In this document: in pieces, positions 18,696 through 20,481 of the stretch
Layout of the letters: each line of letters begins with the position of its first letter
Position numbering within the stretch: the stretch's first letter is position 1
Assembly (NCBI GenBank): GCA_018813975.1
Contig: JAHJAQ010000095.1
Coordinates: 1-20,481 of the forward strand
Direction: 5' to 3'
Source of the DNA: Microcaldota archaeon
Lineage (GTDB): Archaea > Iainarchaeota > Iainarchaeia > Iainarchaeales > JAGVWC01
DNA: 20,481 nucleotides
Program-made: the position numbers and the translations under genes
The notes under the pieces: generated by a model
Told to the model about the DNA's origin: nothing
The model's database searches: none
What the model saw: only the letters and a program-made list of their open reading frames with translations

Positions 18696-20481
18696 ATGAT
18701 TCAATCCATTCAACTCCAAAATTGGCGATCGCACAAAGATTCTACTCTAGCATTCAAAAAAGGCACGAATGTTCTAGTAGGAGTAATGGGAAGCGGCAAA
18801 AGCTCGATCGTGGATGCGATTTGCTTTGGGTTGTTTGGAACCTTTCCCGCCTTGCATGGTCGAAGAGTTTCACTCGAAGAAACCATTATGCAAAAACCGA
18901 TTTCTTGCGATTCTGCTAGAATTCGATTGGGATTTCAATACAACAACAAAAATTTTGTAGTGGAAAGAAGCATTTTCAAAGGAAACAAAACAAGCGAAGC
19001 CAAACTATATTGTGATGACCGCTTGATTGCCGGCCCCAAACCAGGAGAAGTAACCCAACGCATTGAACAAGAATTAGAGGTTACTTTTGGATTGTTTTCG
19101 CGCGCAGTTTATTCCGAACAAAACCAAATCGATTTTTTCTTGCGCTTATCCCCCAGAGAAAGAAAACAAAAATTTGACGAATTGTTGGAGATTAATCGAT
19201 ATGAAACCACTCGACAAAATGCGGTTAGTGTAGGGAATCGCCTCAAAAAAACGAGCGAGGACAAAAAAAAATGGGTTATCGAACAAGAAAAGCACTATAA
19301 ACACGAAGACCTTGAAAAAATAAAAAAAGACACGGCAACAAAAAAAGAACAGCACCAAGAGTGGTCGAAAAAAGCCAAAATCCTTCAAGAAAAAAATCGG
19401 GAGCGTGCGGTTCAAATACAAGAACTTGAAAAAGCAGAGCAAAAACTAAAACAAATTCGAGAAAGAGAAATTCAAACCGCAACCAAAATAGAATCGCTCG
19501 GAAAAAACATTCAAAACGCGCAAAAAAACCTGGAAAACCAATCCAGCATCCAGTTACAAGAAAAACTACAATTTCTTTTTGAAAAAGAAAAAAATACCCT
19601 GAAAGAAAAAAAAACGCTTTCTTCTCAACAAGAACAAACCACCACCGGCGTTAATACCAGTGAACAAGAATTGCAAATACTGACGGTAAAAATACGCGAA
19701 CTCCAGAAAAACCAGCAAGAAATTGGACGTGTAGAAGGAAAATGTCCTTTTTGTAGGCGTTCTTTAGGAGCGCATGAAAAACAAGAATTAGAGCAAGAAA
19801 TTAAAGAGCAAGAACAAAAAATAAGCCAAGAAATCCAAGCCAAAAAAAGCAATCAACAACAATTGAAGGAAAGCCAGGAACAGCTTGGAAAAATACTAGA
19901 AGAAAATCAAAAAAACCTAGAAAAAACACGCGAAGAAAAGCTTCAAACCGAGTTCGTTCTAAAACAAACAGGGGCAATAGAAGAACAACAAAAAAGCCTA
20001 GAACAAGAAAAAACAAATTTAGCAGAATGTAAAAATCAGAAAGAAACCATTGCTTTTGATGAACCCAAACTTTCCAATTTGCGAAAAGAATTGCTAGAAG
20101 AAAAAAGCCAGGAAATCAAGGCCATTGAAGAAGCCCAAAAAAACCTTGAACTTGCCAAGCAACTGGAAACACAAGCCAAACAACTCGAACAAATTCAAAC
20201 CCAACTACTTACCTTACGCCAAGAAACCAATCAGTTGGAAAAAGTAACTGAAAAACTAGGATTGTTTACGGTTTCGCTTCAAACTGTTCAAGCCACGTTA
20301 CGAGAACAATTATTAGATGCTATTAACCAAGCCATGAATTCTATTTGGCAAAAAGCCTATCCCTATTCTGACTTTGAAACCACTCAAATTATTGTAGAAA
20401 ACGGGGATTATGAAGTAAAAGTCAAAACCAGACGTGGAGAATGGATTCGCGTAGAAGGAAACCTTTCTGGCGGAGAAAGAA
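18696..20481 (+). CDS. rad50: Rad50 DNA double-strand break repair ATPase (3' end outside window)
   Basis: 595 codons visible, cut off by the window end inside the ABC signature motif. Rad50 works with Mre11 in DNA end sensing and resection. Features: N-terminal lobe with Walker A GVMGSGKSS (29-37) and Q-loop YSEQNQIDFF (Gln142); a Gln/Glu/Lys-rich coiled coil from about 165; the zinc-hook CPFC (C350, C353, in GKCPFCRRSL) at which two Rad50 molecules join; a returning coiled coil to about 555; then the C-terminal lobe with NLSGGER (589-595). Walker B and D-loop lie beyond the window. The hook-to-signature distance (about 240 residues) is clearly shorter than in Pyrococcus Rad50 (about 345), so the coiled coil is compact. 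No mre11 is adjacent upstream; it may follow downstream. Confidence 0.95.
   Translation, partial: MIQSIQLQNWRSHKDSTLAFKKGTNVLVGVMGSGKSSIVDAICFGLFGTFPALHGRRVSLEETIMQKPISCDSARIRLGFQYNNKNFVVERSIFKGNKTSEAKLYCDDRLIAGPKPGEVTQRIEQELEVTFGLFSRAVYSEQNQIDFFLRLSPRERKQKFDELLEINRYETTRQNAVSVGNRLKKTSEDKKKWVIEQEKHYKHEDLEKIKKDTATKKEQHQEWSKKAKILQEKNRERAVQIQELEKAEQKLKQIREREIQTATKIESLGKNIQNAQKNLENQSSIQLQEKLQFLFEKEKNTLKEKKTLSSQQEQTTTGVNTSEQELQILTVKIRELQKNQQEIGRVEGKCPFCRRSLGAHEKQELEQEIKEQEQKISQEIQAKKSNQQQLKESQEQLGKILEENQKNLEKTREEKLQTEFVLKQTGAIEEQQKSLEQEKTNLAECKNQKETIAFDEPKLSNLRKELLEEKSQEIKAIEEAQKNLELAKQLETQAKQLEQIQTQLLTLRQETNQLEKVTEKLGLFTVSLQTVQATLREQLLDAINQAMNSIWQKAYPYSDFETTQIIVENGDYEVKVKTRRGEWIRVEGNLSGGER

Overview
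The window looks like a piece of an A-rich archaeal chromosome, probably from a small-genome DPANN lineage (a Diapherotrites-like archaeon is my guess, not a demonstrated assignment). The archaeal evidence is direct: ABCE1, Pelota, archaeal Elp3, Taw3, class I CCA-adding enzyme, aEF1-beta, Rad50, class III (KGQ.S.E) signal peptides, a tRNA with an intron at position 37/38, and TATA-like boxes about 25 bp upstream of start codons (leaderless mRNAs). Genes internal to operons use Shine-Dalgarno sites of the GGAGGTGAT type instead.

Layout. 1-172: 3' end of a bacterial-type phosphoglycerate mutase. 199-5102: a tightly coupled operon of three small pilin-like proteins and one 1189-residue protein carrying four LamG-like domains, ending at a T-run; this looks like a surface appendage or adhesin unit. 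5174-5416: a small membrane protein. 5501-9040: ABCE1 and Pelota, the ribosome recycling/rescue pair, separated by an opposite-strand GNAT-like gene that lies between two exact 16-bp direct repeats. 9056-9833 (minus): a membrane-tethered PD-(D/E)XK nuclease preceded by a small CARF-like Rossmann protein, the most interesting pair in the window. 9922-11634 (minus): Elp3, with an upstream region (11635-11819) full of hairpins and degenerate repeats. 11820-12632 (minus): a secreted protein. 12725-13869: Taw3 and ThpR RNA ligase. 13870-15429 (minus): a type II/IV secretion ATPase. 15500-16864: CCA-adding enzyme. 16891-17304 (minus): Nudix hydrolase. 17406-17623 (minus): a tRNA-Arg(UCG) interrupted by a 146-nt intron. 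17722-18643: an unknown protein, a zinc-ribbon protein and aEF1-beta. 18696-end: Rad50, cut by the window end in its signature motif.

Functionally, much of the window serves translation and tRNA metabolism (ABCE1, Pelota, Elp3, Taw3, CCA enzyme, tRNA-Arg, zinc ribbon, EF1-beta). Three other themes are mixed in: cell-surface appendages (pilin/LamG operon, secretion ATPase, secreted proteins), DNA repair (Rad50) and a possible signalling/nuclease pair. The only stretch above 300 bp without a protein gene is 17305-17721; it holds the tRNA, two hairpins and the promoters of the flanking genes. I see no CRISPR array, rRNA or transposase.
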